Source of the DNA: Synechococcus sp. BS301-5m-G53
GTDB lineage: Bacteria; Cyanobacteriota; Cyanobacteriia; PCC-6307; Cyanobiaceae
Assembly (NCBI GenBank): GCA_016779825.1
Contig: JADHMX010000003.1
Coordinates: forward strand, 1-54,326
Reading direction: 5' to 3'
Length of the DNA stretch: 54,326 nt
Below, in pieces: positions 41,547 to 53,151 of this stretch. The stretch's first letter is position 1, and every line of letters begins with the position of its first letter. The position numbers were made by a program, and so were the translations under genes. The notes under the pieces were generated by a model, which did no database searches, was not told the origin of the DNA, and saw only the letters and a list, made by a program, of their open reading frames with translations.

Positions 41547-41822
41547 TCAGGCCGACTGGCGCTCGCGCCAAGGTTCAGCGGGCTTTCTGCTGTTCCTTTG
41601 ATGCACTGGAGCTGGACTGACAGTCCGTTGTATTGATTGCTTCCCCTTCCAATGGAAGTAGGCGGTAACGCTAACCAGCCAAAACGCCACGAAAGCGAGG
41701 GTCAATGCCAGACCGTGCATCCGAAAAAAGGTCAGCACAATATGAATGGATAGGGCAACTGAGCCCCCCAACAAAAACGCATTGCTCAAGAGCGAAGCGA
41801 CGGTTGTCCTGAAGGATTTCAA
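41547..41822 (-). CDS. Small hypothetical membrane protein
   Basis: 91-aa ORF, two hydrophobic segments, basic tail. Confidence 0.45.
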   Translation of the reverse strand: MKSFRTTVASLLSNAFLLGGSVALSIHIVLTFFRMHGLALTLAFVAFWLVSVTAYFHWKGKQSIQRTVSPAPVHQRNSRKPAEPWRERQSA

Positions 41823-41914
41823 CGCTGTCGCTCGATACCTGGCTCACCATACCGAGCAAGAATTGCTGTGCCAGCCCTTTGGTTGAAGCGGCAGGTGGGT
41901 TGTCGCTCCGTCGC

Positions 41915-41945
41915 AAAAAAAGCTCCTCCCGGTATGGGAGGAGCT
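41915..41945 (-). terminator. Terminator of the cyAbrB gene
   Basis: AGCTCCTCCC-GGTAT-GGGAGGAGCT perfect stem; T run on the minus strand. Confidence 0.9.
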
Positions 41946-41979
41946 GATGAGGTTCAGCTTGGGGCGATGAACCGGAGGA

Positions 41980-42369
41980 TCACTCGTCAACCTGGTCGGC
42001 AGCTTCGCTGTGCTCAGCAGCTGCACCCGTCGGGATCAGACGGATGGCTTTTTTGCCGAGTTTGATTTCGAACTCGTCACCGGGTTCCAGGTTCAGCATG
42101 GCGGTGTAAGCCTTGCCGATCAGCAGATTGCCATTCCCCTGAACTTTGGCGATGTAGCTCAGTTTGCGACCGCCTTTGCCAATTGCAGCACCACCGCTGC
42201 TCAGATTGACGCCCTTGGCCTCGAGCAGTGCCTCGTAGAAGGCAGTGAAATTCAGGCGATCACCACCGTCTTTCTTGTCAGAGACGTATCCGCAAGCTCT
42301 CACTAGGTCGGATTTGGAGACATCCCCAAGTTCTTTAACTTTGGCAAGCAGCTCAGAGCCGGTCAGCAT
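41980..42369 (-). CDS. cyAbrB-family transcriptional regulator
   Basis: MLTGSELLAKVKELGDVSKSDLVRACGYVSDKKDGGDRLNFTAFYEALLEAKG; LEPGDEFEIKLGKKAIRL. Confidence 0.93.
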   Translation of the reverse strand: MLTGSELLAKVKELGDVSKSDLVRACGYVSDKKDGGDRLNFTAFYEALLEAKGVNLSSGGAAIGKGGRKLSYIAKVQGNGNLLIGKAYTAMLNLEPGDEFEIKLGKKAIRLIPTGAAAEHSEAADQVDE

Positions 42370-42573
42370 TTTAAATGCATCTCAATGGATACATAGTTCA
42401 TAACTGATTGCCTGGCTGGATGTCAATGAACCGATCCGATATTTCCACGACTTAGTGGTTTGATTGTTCGCTATCTAGGGATGCGTCTCTGTGGTCTGAT
42501 CCCTGAGACTGCTCCCTTGCGAGGAATCTTGATGGGGGATTTTCAGGCGTGCTCAGTGGTTTCAACGTCAGGA

Positions 42574-42792
42574 TCATTCGCCGGGCTGGTTGATGCCCAT
42601 GCCGTCCGGACTGTTGAAGGGCTCGCAAACGATCGTGTACTCGACACGATCATCGTCAGAACAGCAGAAATCGCCGTAGTAGCGCTCAAGTTCATCGTAG
42701 GCAGCGTCATAGCTGTCAAAGCGCTGCCGCGTCAGACCGTCCTCCGCTTTATCACTGCGCACGATGCGATGGCGTGAAGCTGGTGGATGCAT
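42574..42792 (-). CDS. Small acidic hypothetical protein
   Basis: HRIVRSDKAEDGLTRQRFDSYDAAYDELERYYGDFCCSDDDRVEYTIV; composition looks coding, unlike the overlapping + ORF. Confidence 0.65.
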   Translation of the reverse strand: MHPPASRHRIVRSDKAEDGLTRQRFDSYDAAYDELERYYGDFCCSDDDRVEYTIVCEPFNSPDGMGINQPGE

Positions 42793-42924
42793 CAGCCGGA
42801 TTCACGCGACCTACCTGAACTCAGATTAAGTGCGTTGCTGGGTGCATCTGGTCGATCTCTCCATTGGGGTTGATGCATCAGCTGCCGCAGGTTTCTAGGG
42901 TCGCGTTGTAGAGCGGAGGTGCCA

Positions 42925-43827
42925 ATGCTTCGGTTTTTGCTGGAGCTTGTGCCTTCGCTGCTGATCGGGTTTTGGGCTGGACGACGCCATGAAACCCTCT
43001 CCACCCGCTTGGCTTCACCCTTGGTGCGCTTTGGGGTCCCGATCAGTGTGATGGGCTTGCTGCTGAAGGGAGGGTTGAGTGGCGACATGTTGCAGGCGGC
43101 GGGTCTTGCGGTGCTGGGCATGGGCCTCGTGCTGGTGGGGGCTGCGCGCTTGCCGGGATTGGCTCAGCTGGCATCTCCCTCGCTGCGGCTGGGAAGTTGC
43201 ACGGGAAACACGGCTTATTTCGGAGTGCCTTTGGCCCTGGCATTTCTGCCCCCTGAGGCTCTTCCCATCAGCATTGGCTACGACCTGGGGGCGACTCTGC
43301 TGACCTGGAGCCTTGGACCGCTGCTGATCGGGTCGCAGGCCAACGGTGCGCAACGGCTGCGCGGTCTGCTGAGCAGTGTTGCGGGAAGCCCGGCAACACG
43401 AGGTCTTATTGGTGCTCTGCTGATCCAGGCGACTCCCTGGTCTGCGCCGGTGACCGACGCGTTGTGGTGGCCGTCCCGTTGCGTGATCTTGCTGGCCCTG
43501 ATGGTGGTGGGCATGCGCCTGGGCAGCATTCATCGCCAGGGGATGACTCCGGCGGCACGTCCGTTGCAGTTGTTGAGGCCCTTGGTGGCCAAACTCTTGC
43601 TTTATCCATTGCTTCTGCTGCTGCTTGCTTCTCTGCTGCAGTTCAATCCGTTGATGGTTCAGGCGGTTGTTTTGCAAGGGGCCGCGCCGACGGCGATTTC
43701 GCTTCTCTTGATTGCTGAGTCTGTGGGTGCTGATCAGGAGCAGGCCGCAGGACTGGTGTTTTGGAGCACCTTGCTGGCGTTGGTCACGGCACCGTTATGG
43801 GGCGTGTTGCTGCGCCTTCAGTTCTGA
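42925..43827 (+). CDS. AEC-family transporter-like membrane protein
   Basis: GSCTGNTAYFGVPLALAFLPPEALPISIGYDLGATLLTW; multi-TM. Confidence 0.82.
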   Translation: MLRFLLELVPSLLIGFWAGRRHETLSTRLASPLVRFGVPISVMGLLLKGGLSGDMLQAAGLAVLGMGLVLVGAARLPGLAQLASPSLRLGSCTGNTAYFGVPLALAFLPPEALPISIGYDLGATLLTWSLGPLLIGSQANGAQRLRGLLSSVAGSPATRGLIGALLIQATPWSAPVTDALWWPSRCVILLALMVVGMRLGSIHRQGMTPAARPLQLLRPLVAKLLLYPLLLLLLASLLQFNPLMVQAVVLQGAAPTAISLLLIAESVGADQEQAAGLVFWSTLLALVTAPLWGVLLRLQF

Positions 43828-44402
43828 AAACGGCGAAAGGTGAGGTTGATCCGCGTGGTCTGCACTCTGCGCCGCTGCGGAACACAGTGCATCCATCGGC
43901 TCTGACAGCCCGAGTGCATCACCAACAGGTCGCCATCTGCCAACGGCATCGACATTCGGCGTGTGGGGGTGTTGCGATGGCGGAGCTGGAAATCGCGCGT
44001 CGCCCCCAGTGAAAGGGAGGCAATCGGAGCCTGCTGATCAATTTCCGGTTCGTCATCAGCGTGCCAGCCCATGCGGTCCTCCCCATGGCGATACAGATTG
44101 AGCAAGCAGCCGTTGAAGTCGGTCTCACAAGCTTCATTCACTTGATGTAGCAATGGCTTGAACCATTCAGGCCAGCCACAGCCCGTGTGAATGGCACCGC
44201 TGTAGCGATAGTGAATTCCTTCGTTGGCAAGAAACACTGTCATCCGTGGCACAGGGTGGCGTTTGCCGTACACCTGCACGATGGGCTGCTGCCACAGGAG
44301 CTGTTGTTCAAGCTGGGATTGCCAGCGCCTTGCCTCGTCTCTCTTCAGCCACCCCCCATGCAGTGACCAATCCATTTCAGCTGTGGCTGTCTGGATGCTC
44401 AT
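43818..44402 (-). CDS. alkB: AlkB-like 2OG-Fe(II) oxygenase
   Basis: NLYRHGEDRMGWHADDEPEID HxD motif, ISLGATRDFQLRHR-type core, RRRVQTTRINLTFR. Confidence 0.92.
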   Translation of the reverse strand: MSIQTATAEMDWSLHGGWLKRDEARRWQSQLEQQLLWQQPIVQVYGKRHPVPRMTVFLANEGIHYRYSGAIHTGCGWPEWFKPLLHQVNEACETDFNGCLLNLYRHGEDRMGWHADDEPEIDQQAPIASLSLGATRDFQLRHRNTPTRRMSMPLADGDLLVMHSGCQSRWMHCVPQRRRVQTTRINLTFRRFQN

Positions 44403-44461
44403 TCGTGACGTCGGATGACGAGGTCGGTTCGATCGAGGGACTGTCCCATACATTCGGTGGC

Positions 44462-44779
44462 ATGGGAGCTCGCATCAGCCAAGACGAATTCCTGAAGCGC
44501 GCAGTGCAGCGTTTTGGTGATCAATTCGATTACAGCCTGATCCGTTGGCGCAGCTATAAGAGCCCTGTTCAAATCCGCTGCAACGAACATCCGGTTCAAC
44601 CGATCACGATCACACCGGAAAAGCATCTTCAAACTCTGGGCGGGTGCCGTCACTGCCTTCGCGAGAGGCGTATCGCCTCTCTGGAGCGGGAACTCAACCG
44701 CAAATCCGCAGAGCGTCCCGGTTCCGTTGCTCTTGAGTCTCCAGCCAATCTGAAAGCCACTCCGAAGCGAACCGCTTGA
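44462..44779 (+). CDS. Small putative zinc-ligand protein resembling DUF723
   Basis: FLKRAVQRFGDQFDYSLIRWRSYKSPVQIRCNEHPVQPITITPEKHLQTLGGCRHCLRER. Confidence 0.65.
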   Translation: MGARISQDEFLKRAVQRFGDQFDYSLIRWRSYKSPVQIRCNEHPVQPITITPEKHLQTLGGCRHCLRERRIASLERELNRKSAERPGSVALESPANLKATPKRTA

Positions 44780-44803
44780 GGCTTCACCCCGACCTGGGGC
44801 GTT

Positions 44804-45697
44804 TCAGGCCCCAAGGCTGACCCGCTGGTAGCAGAACCAGAGCCACTGTTGGAACAGAAGGTTCCGGTGCGACCTCCAGAGCGTCTTGGGTTGCTGAGCA
44901 TCAAAATTCTCGGGCGGGGGAACATCACCCCGGGCTTGGTCACGTTCCATTTCTCCGAGGATCCGCCCGACGTTGTATTCCGGGTGGCCCAGATGCATCA
45001 GCTGCCGCTGATCCGGGGTCTCAAAAATGGTGTAACCCACCTGCTCGCCGTGGGCGAGCAGACGAAGACGTCCATCTCGTTCGGCGGCTTCCATCTCAGC
45101 GTCAGGCAGTCCCGCGTGACGGCTTTGGGGGCAGACGAAATCATCGTCTTGGGTTCCCATCAACGGATGCCCCGGAACGAGGCTGCGCATCGGGTAGATC
45201 CCGAACAGCTTTTTTGGGAACGCCACCTTGTCAACGCCAGCCAGGTAAGCGAGGGCGAATCCGGCCCAGCAGAGGCCGAGGGTGCTGGCACAGGTGTGTC
45301 GGGCTTCCTCGATCAACTGGACCAGTTCGCTCCAGTAACTGACCTGTTCAAACGGCAGATGTTCGACTGGGGCCCCGGTGATGATCAGGCCATCCAGGGG
45401 GCCCTGGGACAGGGCCTCATCCCAGCTCACATAAAGCTGGTCGAGATGGTTCTGATCCCAACTCTTGTAGGCATGCGAGTTGAGTCGAATCCAGATCGGT
45501 TCGATCTGCAGTACCGAAAGGCCCAGAGGATGCAGCAGGTTGAACTCGTACTGCTTGCCTAGCGGCATGATGTTCAAAATGCCGATTCGCAGTGGCCTGA
45601 TGTCCTGACGTTCGGCCTGTTCAGGCTCAATCCAGGAGATCCGGTTGCGTTCAACCTCCGCGATCTTGTGGTAACTGCCAGGAAGGATCAGCGCCAT
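44804..45697 (-). CDS. metA: Homoserine O-acyltransferase (MetA family)
   Basis: PLRIGILNIMPLGKQYEFNLLHPLG; LGLCWAGFALAYLAGVDK; GHPEYNVGRI. Confidence 0.95.
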   Translation of the reverse strand: MALILPGSYHKIAEVERNRISWIEPEQAERQDIRPLRIGILNIMPLGKQYEFNLLHPLGLSVLQIEPIWIRLNSHAYKSWDQNHLDQLYVSWDEALSQGPLDGLIITGAPVEHLPFEQVSYWSELVQLIEEARHTCASTLGLCWAGFALAYLAGVDKVAFPKKLFGIYPMRSLVPGHPLMGTQDDDFVCPQSRHAGLPDAEMEAAERDGRLRLLAHGEQVGYTIFETPDQRQLMHLGHPEYNVGRILGEMERDQARGDVPPPENFDAQQPKTLWRSHRNLLFQQWLWFCYQRVSLGA

Positions 45698-45714
45698 GGA
45701 TGCTGGGTTGTCAT

Positions 45715-47741
<2,027 letters not shown>

Positions 47742-47784
47742 CCGCTTCCTGGATCACGCCAGGTCTCAGCGTAGGTGTCGATGC

Positions 47785-48774
47785 TCACCGGTTCGGTGAT
47801 CTGCTGGCGGGGTTGGCCTGCAGATGTTTCTGAACACTGATGCGCTGCGGTTGGTTGTAACCCACAGGCAGCCACAGATCACCGGCCGCTGCATTGAAGT
47901 GGATCTCCCAGTGATACAAGCCGGTGTAGGCGGCAGGGTCCTCCCGCATCAGGGAGGCATAGAGCAGCACAGCGCGGCCGTAGTAGTCGCTGTTGTTGTA
48001 GCCCCAGAGGCCGCGGCGAATGTCCTGCAGTCCCCCCCGTCGCACCAGATAGCGTGCCGCGGCTTGAATGGCGTCGTGGGGATCGCGGATGTTTCCCGCA
48101 CCAATCCCCGCTTCGGCCCAGGTGGTGGGCAGGAACTGCATCGGGCCTTGGGCATTGGCCACGGAGACGCCATCGATCCGTCCCATGCCCGTTTCCACCA
48201 GGTTCACTGCCGCCAGAACCTCCCATTCGATTCCCGTCGCCGCTTCGGCCTTGCGGTAATAGCTGAGCAGATTGGCCGCCGGTTCGGGCTGAATGATTCG
48301 CCAGGCGGGGAGCATGGTCGGTCCACGGCCACGGCTCATACGAACGAATTCACGCCGTGCTGCCAGGTGCCGTTCGGCCACGCTGCGCCAGCGCGGAGGC
48401 AGAGCGTTGACCACCTGCTGGGATCTGGGCTGGTCCGTGGACAGAACCCGGTAGATCACCTGTTGTTGGTGCCCCAGATCGGGCAGCGCCTCGGCCGGGG
48501 TGGCTGGATCTCTGAGCGCCTGTTCAACAGCCGCCAGCAGTGTTGCCAGCTCGGCCACGTCGGCTGGCACAAGGGGGTACTGCCGGCCGTCACGTGTTTT
48601 GGGTTGGCTCGCTTCAGCCGGTAGCGCCACAGGCGTGGTCACCACTGCCGCGGCCACCACTGGCTTGCTCACTACCGCTTCGGCTTCGGCCCGTGGCTGT
48701 TTTGGTCTCAGCCACAGCCCTGTAAGCAGGGTTGCTGTGATTGCCGAGACAACCAGCACGTTGCGGCTGCGCAT
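47785..48774 (-). CDS. Lytic transglycosylase (SLT domain)
   Basis: TGIEWEVLAAVNLVETGMGRIDGVSVANAQGPMQFLPTTWAEAG; N-terminal membrane anchor. Confidence 0.9.
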   Translation of the reverse strand: MRSRNVLVVSAITATLLTGLWLRPKQPRAEAEAVVSKPVVAAAVVTTPVALPAEASQPKTRDGRQYPLVPADVAELATLLAAVEQALRDPATPAEALPDLGHQQQVIYRVLSTDQPRSQQVVNALPPRWRSVAERHLAARREFVRMSRGRGPTMLPAWRIIQPEPAANLLSYYRKAEAATGIEWEVLAAVNLVETGMGRIDGVSVANAQGPMQFLPTTWAEAGIGAGNIRDPHDAIQAAARYLVRRGGLQDIRRGLWGYNNSDYYGRAVLLYASLMREDPAAYTGLYHWEIHFNAAAGDLWLPVGYNQPQRISVQKHLQANPASRSPNR

Positions 48775-48812
48775 TGAAGGCCGGAGCGCTCTGCTGACCC
48801 TACCGGTGCGGT

Positions 48813-49388
48813 TCAGGCGGCAAGAAAGGTGCTGCGGTCGTGAAAGTCCGCCTTCTGGCCGTGGCGGAGGGCCCAATGGCTTAGACCATCCTGCCCGCGG
48901 TCGATCACAGCCGTCAGTGCTAGTTCAGGACAGACCCCTGGCGGCCACCAGGGGTCCAGAGCAATTTGGGCGTCGAGCTGCAGTTGATGCGCCCCGCGTT
49001 GCAGACGGACCATCGGGGGCGTGCTGAGCTCCTGCCGGGTCTGGCCGCTGCGGTAGCCATCAAAGCGATACACCGCCCAATCGCCATTGGCAGCCAGATT
49101 CACTTCCCAGTAGCGCTGCTCTCCAGGGGCAGAAATGAATGCCTCGAAGCAGGTGGTGGTCCAGAGCTCATCTTTGCGCTGCCCCTGTTGGGGCCCATTG
49201 TTCAGCTCCGCCGGCAGCTTCAGGACGTCGATGCCCTTGGCCGCGCAGGCCAGAACCCCATAGCTGAGTTCCAGCCAACCCTCGCGCTTCCACACCAGCT
49301 CGGCGCTGATCTGGACCCCCGTTGAAATGGACCGTTCAAAGGGAATCAGGCGGCAGGCCTGACGCAGCATCACGGCAGAACGCGCCAT
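48813..49388 (-). CDS. DOMON-like domain protein
   Basis: DELWTTTCFEAFISAPGEQRYWEVNLAANGDWAVYRFDGYR. Confidence 0.8.
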   Translation of the reverse strand: MARSAVMLRQACRLIPFERSISTGVQISAELVWKREGWLELSYGVLACAAKGIDVLKLPAELNNGPQQGQRKDELWTTTCFEAFISAPGEQRYWEVNLAANGDWAVYRFDGYRSGQTRQELSTPPMVRLQRGAHQLQLDAQIALDPWWPPGVCPELALTAVIDRGQDGLSHWALRHGQKADFHDRSTFLAA

Positions 49389-49389
49389 C

Positions 49390-50529
49390 TCAGTGGCTTG
49401 GGCTCTGCTGCTGCTTCAGCCGCGCAACCAGTTGCTCCAGGGCGTTGAACTGCTGCTCAACCGTTTCGGTGAGTCGGAACTGCACCAGGGCCCGTTGCAG
49501 GTTGTGCCCAGGTCGATCGCAGCGGAAGTACACGTCACCCTCCAGATGATCCGTCAGAAACCGCAGCCCCAGTTCCAGGGGGATCAGACGGATGCAGTGG
49601 GGCAGATAGTGCAGGTCCCAGTCACTCAGGAACCCCCCAGCGACGGATAGGTAGCCCGTGAGGATCGCCTCACAGAGCTCCATGTCGAAGCGCACATCGT
49701 TGAGGCAGAGAGATTCTTCGCCGGCTGGGTTGCAGCAGGAGCGCACGCAGTCGCCGATGTCGTAGTGAACGAGCCCCGGTTTCACCGTGTCCAGATCAAT
49801 CAGGCCGATCGCCTGACCGCTGGCTTCATCGATCATCACGTTGTTGATCTTCGGGTCCCCGTGGATGGGACGGTGATGCAGTTCACCGCGGGCGAGGGCT
49901 GCTTCCAGAACATCCACGCTCTGGCGACGAGCATCGATAAAGGCGCAGGCGTCACGTTCGGCAGCACCCATGCGGTCGGTTGCCTTGGCGACCGCATCGA
50001 AGTGTTGGAGGTAGGCCGGCGTGACATGGAAATTTTCGAGGGTGTCCGCCAATTGATCGGTGGGTAAGTCATTGATCAGGTGGTGGAACATCCCCAGCCC
50101 ATATCCCACTTCCTGGGCGTGGGCCCTGTTCCGGATCACGTCACTGGTGGTGGCGGCGCCGATGTAGGTGATGGAGCGCCAGAACTCTCCGTTCTGTTCG
50201 ATCCAGGGGGAGGCCTCACGACGACAGGGAACCACCCGGGGCACTTCCCAGCGCCTCCCCTGCAGTTGTGGCGGTGGAGAGGCAAGGCGTCGTTCCATGT
50301 GCTCACCCAGGGCCTGCAGGTTCTGCATCACCAGGTCGGGACGATCGAACACCGTTGTGTTCAGGCGTTGCATGACAAAGGCACCGTCACGCCCCTCATG
50401 GGTCACAAGGAAGGTTTCGTTGACGTTGCCCGAGCCAAGGGAGCGGATGGCTTTGATCCCCTCGCGAGGATGGAAGCGATCGGCGATGGCTTCCAGGGCC
50501 TCGGTCATGAACGGTCGCATGGGTCTCAC
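49390..50529 (-). CDS. APH/choline-kinase-like phosphotransferase (NahK-like)
   Basis: SGNVNETFLV, LHHRPIHGDPKINNVMID, GLIDLDTVKPGLVHYDIGD. Confidence 0.88.
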   Translation of the reverse strand: MRPMRPFMTEALEAIADRFHPREGIKAIRSLGSGNVNETFLVTHEGRDGAFVMQRLNTTVFDRPDLVMQNLQALGEHMERRLASPPPQLQGRRWEVPRVVPCRREASPWIEQNGEFWRSITYIGAATTSDVIRNRAHAQEVGYGLGMFHHLINDLPTDQLADTLENFHVTPAYLQHFDAVAKATDRMGAAERDACAFIDARRQSVDVLEAALARGELHHRPIHGDPKINNVMIDEASGQAIGLIDLDTVKPGLVHYDIGDCVRSCCNPAGEESLCLNDVRFDMELCEAILTGYLSVAGGFLSDWDLHYLPHCIRLIPLELGLRFLTDHLEGDVYFRCDRPGHNLQRALVQFRLTETVEQQFNALEQLVARLKQQQSPSH

Positions 50530-50590
50530 ACGGCACCATGCCGTTCTTCCGGCGTTCTGCCCCGTTCGGGTGTGCAGAACAGAAGCCGAC

Positions 50591-52105
50591 TCAGGTCTCG
50601 AGCTGGCTTTCGATCACATCCATTAATTCCAGGTAGGCCGGCGTTCCGGTCTCACCGTTCTCGTCGAGGGCCATCTTCCCTCCCATGGCCTGATTGGCAT
50701 TGTCGGCAATCACGGCGTTCACCACGAGGTCGAGGGCTTTGGGCACATCGAGGTTCTGCAGCGCTTCGGCGTAGCGACGGCTGTGGCTGGGTCGCACGGA
50801 TTCCTGGCAGTAGCTGGAGAGTTCCCGGCTTTCCGTCATCACCTGGTAGGCGGTGTCCTTCACGCCCGCCCGTCCGTAAATCGCCATGTAGAGCAGATTC
50901 ACCATGGAGGCGTCATGGGCCGGAATCCCGTATTTGCGGGCGATTTGAGGCCAATACCGCAGTGATTTCAGACCCTCAAGTCCTCCTTTGCGCAGGCCCG
51001 CGGCTTCACACCACTGTTCCAACTCCTCCATGGAGTGGGGACAGCGGCCCTGTTCTCGCATCGCCTCCGCCATCACTTGCCCGGCCTGGAAATTGCGGGT
51101 GGGACTGCCGGAGACCGGCAGCATCATGCTGCCGCGCACATCGGCCACCATCGCCGTGAGCTGGCTGAAGGTGTGATCCCGCACCCGCTCAAAGTCGCCA
51201 TCGCGCACCAGGGTGGATTCAATCCTGGGGACGGCGTAGCCCAGTTCCGTGAGGGGAAAGGGCTGACGGTGGTAAAGCCGTTGGCGGTCGGGGCGTGCCA
51301 TCGACACGGTGGCCGCTTGATCCAGGCATTGGTTGAGCAGCAGGGTCAGCAGCGTTGGCAACACCCCGGGGTTGTCCTGATGGAAGCCGTAGCCGAAGCC
51401 GGCGAACACCGAGGCCATGTTTTTGGCGGCCTTGATGAACTGCCCCTCCACGTTGTGAACACCGGCGGAGACCTGGATGTTGGGGGACAGTTGATCCATC
51501 AGCTGGGCCCCCAACATTGCTGTGAGGGCATTGGGATGGCAGAAGTTGGCTGTAAAGCTGTCGAAGGGGTTGCGCAGCGCTCCATGGCGGTGAAAGCCGG
51601 AGAAGAAGGCGAGTTCCGGTTGTTGTTCACACAGCACATAGGCGCTGTTGCTGATCGGGTCATGACTGAAGGATCCCGCCAGGCAGGCCAACACCACTTG
51701 CTCTCGATGGAGCTCTTGGCGCAGGCGGCAGGCTTCTTGGAGGTCTTCTTCGATGTGATTGCTGTTGGCGCTGAGCACCACAAGCTCACAGCGCTGGATC
51801 AGATCGCTGAGGCTGTTGGCGACCAGCTCACCGCCGCTTCTGTGGCCACCCATCTCGAGCACGCTCTCCACGTGCTCGTCGTCCATGGAAGCAATGGTCT
51901 CTTTGGGGAAGGCTCCCAGGAGGTCGCGGCCTGGACGAGGGGCCAGCAGCAGACGTCCTTCGGCGTTCTGCATGGCGCAGTTGTAGGCCAGAGAGGCGGG
52001 ATAAAGCCCGACGCTGTAGAACCCCACCTTGCCGATCGCCAGCTCCTGCACGCGCCGACGGATTGCTCCGGCGTCCAGGCTCTGGTCGAAGAAGGAATTG
52101 CGCAT
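50591..52105 (-). CDS. Conserved hypothetical protein, possible 6PGDH-superfamily/GPDH-like dehydrogenase
   Basis: 504 aa; VVLSANSNHIEEDL, and KAAKNMASVFAGFGYGFHQDNPGVLPTLLTLLL resembling GPDH C-terminal helices. Confidence 0.6.
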   Translation of the reverse strand: MRNSFFDQSLDAGAIRRRVQELAIGKVGFYSVGLYPASLAYNCAMQNAEGRLLLAPRPGRDLLGAFPKETIASMDDEHVESVLEMGGHRSGGELVANSLSDLIQRCELVVLSANSNHIEEDLQEACRLRQELHREQVVLACLAGSFSHDPISNSAYVLCEQQPELAFFSGFHRHGALRNPFDSFTANFCHPNALTAMLGAQLMDQLSPNIQVSAGVHNVEGQFIKAAKNMASVFAGFGYGFHQDNPGVLPTLLTLLLNQCLDQAATVSMARPDRQRLYHRQPFPLTELGYAVPRIESTLVRDGDFERVRDHTFSQLTAMVADVRGSMMLPVSGSPTRNFQAGQVMAEAMREQGRCPHSMEELEQWCEAAGLRKGGLEGLKSLRYWPQIARKYGIPAHDASMVNLLYMAIYGRAGVKDTAYQVMTESRELSSYCQESVRPSHSRRYAEALQNLDVPKALDLVVNAVIADNANQAMGGKMALDENGETGTPAYLELMDVIESQLET

Positions 52106-52323
52106 GCCGGCAAGACTAAGCAGCGTTCCCGATCAGACCGCTCACCGCAGACAGACGCCAGTCCCTTGGGTGATGCGGAGTTCCGCCCATAGGCAAGCTC
52201 TGGAGTTGACCCAATTCAATCGCTCTTAAATGCTGTAGATCGTTTTGGAGGCCTGCGAAGCATCTACCAAGCTGGAAGACTGAATGAAAGCAAGAAGCAA
52301 AAATTCAATGGCACTTGAATGGC

Positions 52324-52887
52324 TTAAAGGCCCATGATCTGTCTGTAGTTTTGGTTGGAGCGTGTTCGCTCATTCAGAGCTTGGATTTCTGGATAAGCCG
52401 AGAGATCTTCGTTGGGATAAAAAATGGGGAGGTAGCCGAGGTAGGCGTTCACAGCACAATCGGCTGCTGTCCAAGACTCACCCACAAGAAACTTTTTCTT
52501 GCTGTACAGGTCGTTGAGTGTCGCCATCAGCCTTGGAAACTCCCGCTCCTTATTGGAGGGAACGAATAAGGCGATCGCCAGTGTGGCGTTGGCGAAAAGA
52601 ATCCACTGGCTGATCGAAGCGCGTGTCGCGGGGTCTTTGATCTCGTTGGCGTAATTCTCAGACAGATACTGAAGAATCGCCCCCGACTCAAACAGCACCA
52701 AGCCATTGCTGTCGTCTTTGAGGGCTGGCAATTTGCCGAAAGGATTCACCTCCAAATAGCTTGTGTCAAGATTTTGACGAGCTGCCAGGTCAATGTTGAT
52801 GTATTCGTAGGAAATTCCCTTTTCTGCCATATACCATTTCGGCATCGAAACACGGGTCTTGGGACCGCCGTAGAGATAAAGCGTCAT
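52324..52887 (-). CDS. Glutathione S-transferase family protein
   Basis: MTLYLYGGPKTRVSMPKWYMAEKGISYEYINIDL; NPFGKLPALKDD; LFESGAILQYLSE. Confidence 0.92.
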   Translation of the reverse strand: MTLYLYGGPKTRVSMPKWYMAEKGISYEYINIDLAARQNLDTSYLEVNPFGKLPALKDDSNGLVLFESGAILQYLSENYANEIKDPATRASISQWILFANATLAIALFVPSNKEREFPRLMATLNDLYSKKKFLVGESWTAADCAVNAYLGYLPIFYPNEDLSAYPEIQALNERTRSNQNYRQIMGL

Positions 52888-53151
52888 TGCTGATTTTTGA
52901 CGATCTCCATGTTATCCCTCGGGATTAAATGCTGCGGTTGCGTTGCAGATGCTCTGTTCAGTATTGATGTCAATGTTGGATGCCTTGATGGCGATCCAAT
53001 TGTGTTGGAAATTTTGCGTGCAAATCTGTTCCGCCGGAGTGCAAGAACAAACATCTGTTTGATAACAGCCTGAGGGTGCTGTGCAGTTGCGATCACGGGC
53101 AGGCCCGGTTCAAACACGCTGTAATGCGCTCAAACCATTGCCTATAGGCCT

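Noticed and set aside
41518-41547. AAACGAG...CTCGTTT hairpin after the amino-acid ABC operon
   Set aside because: Stem is plausible but the T tract is only three bases with a bulge; left uncalled as a terminator
42460-42777. 105-aa plus ORF upstream of the AEC gene
   Set aside because: Overlaps the more convincing minus-strand acidic protein (42574-42792)
51035-52192. 385-aa plus ORF antisense to the 504-aa protein
   Set aside because: His/Gly-rich shadow translation; the minus strand shows better protein character
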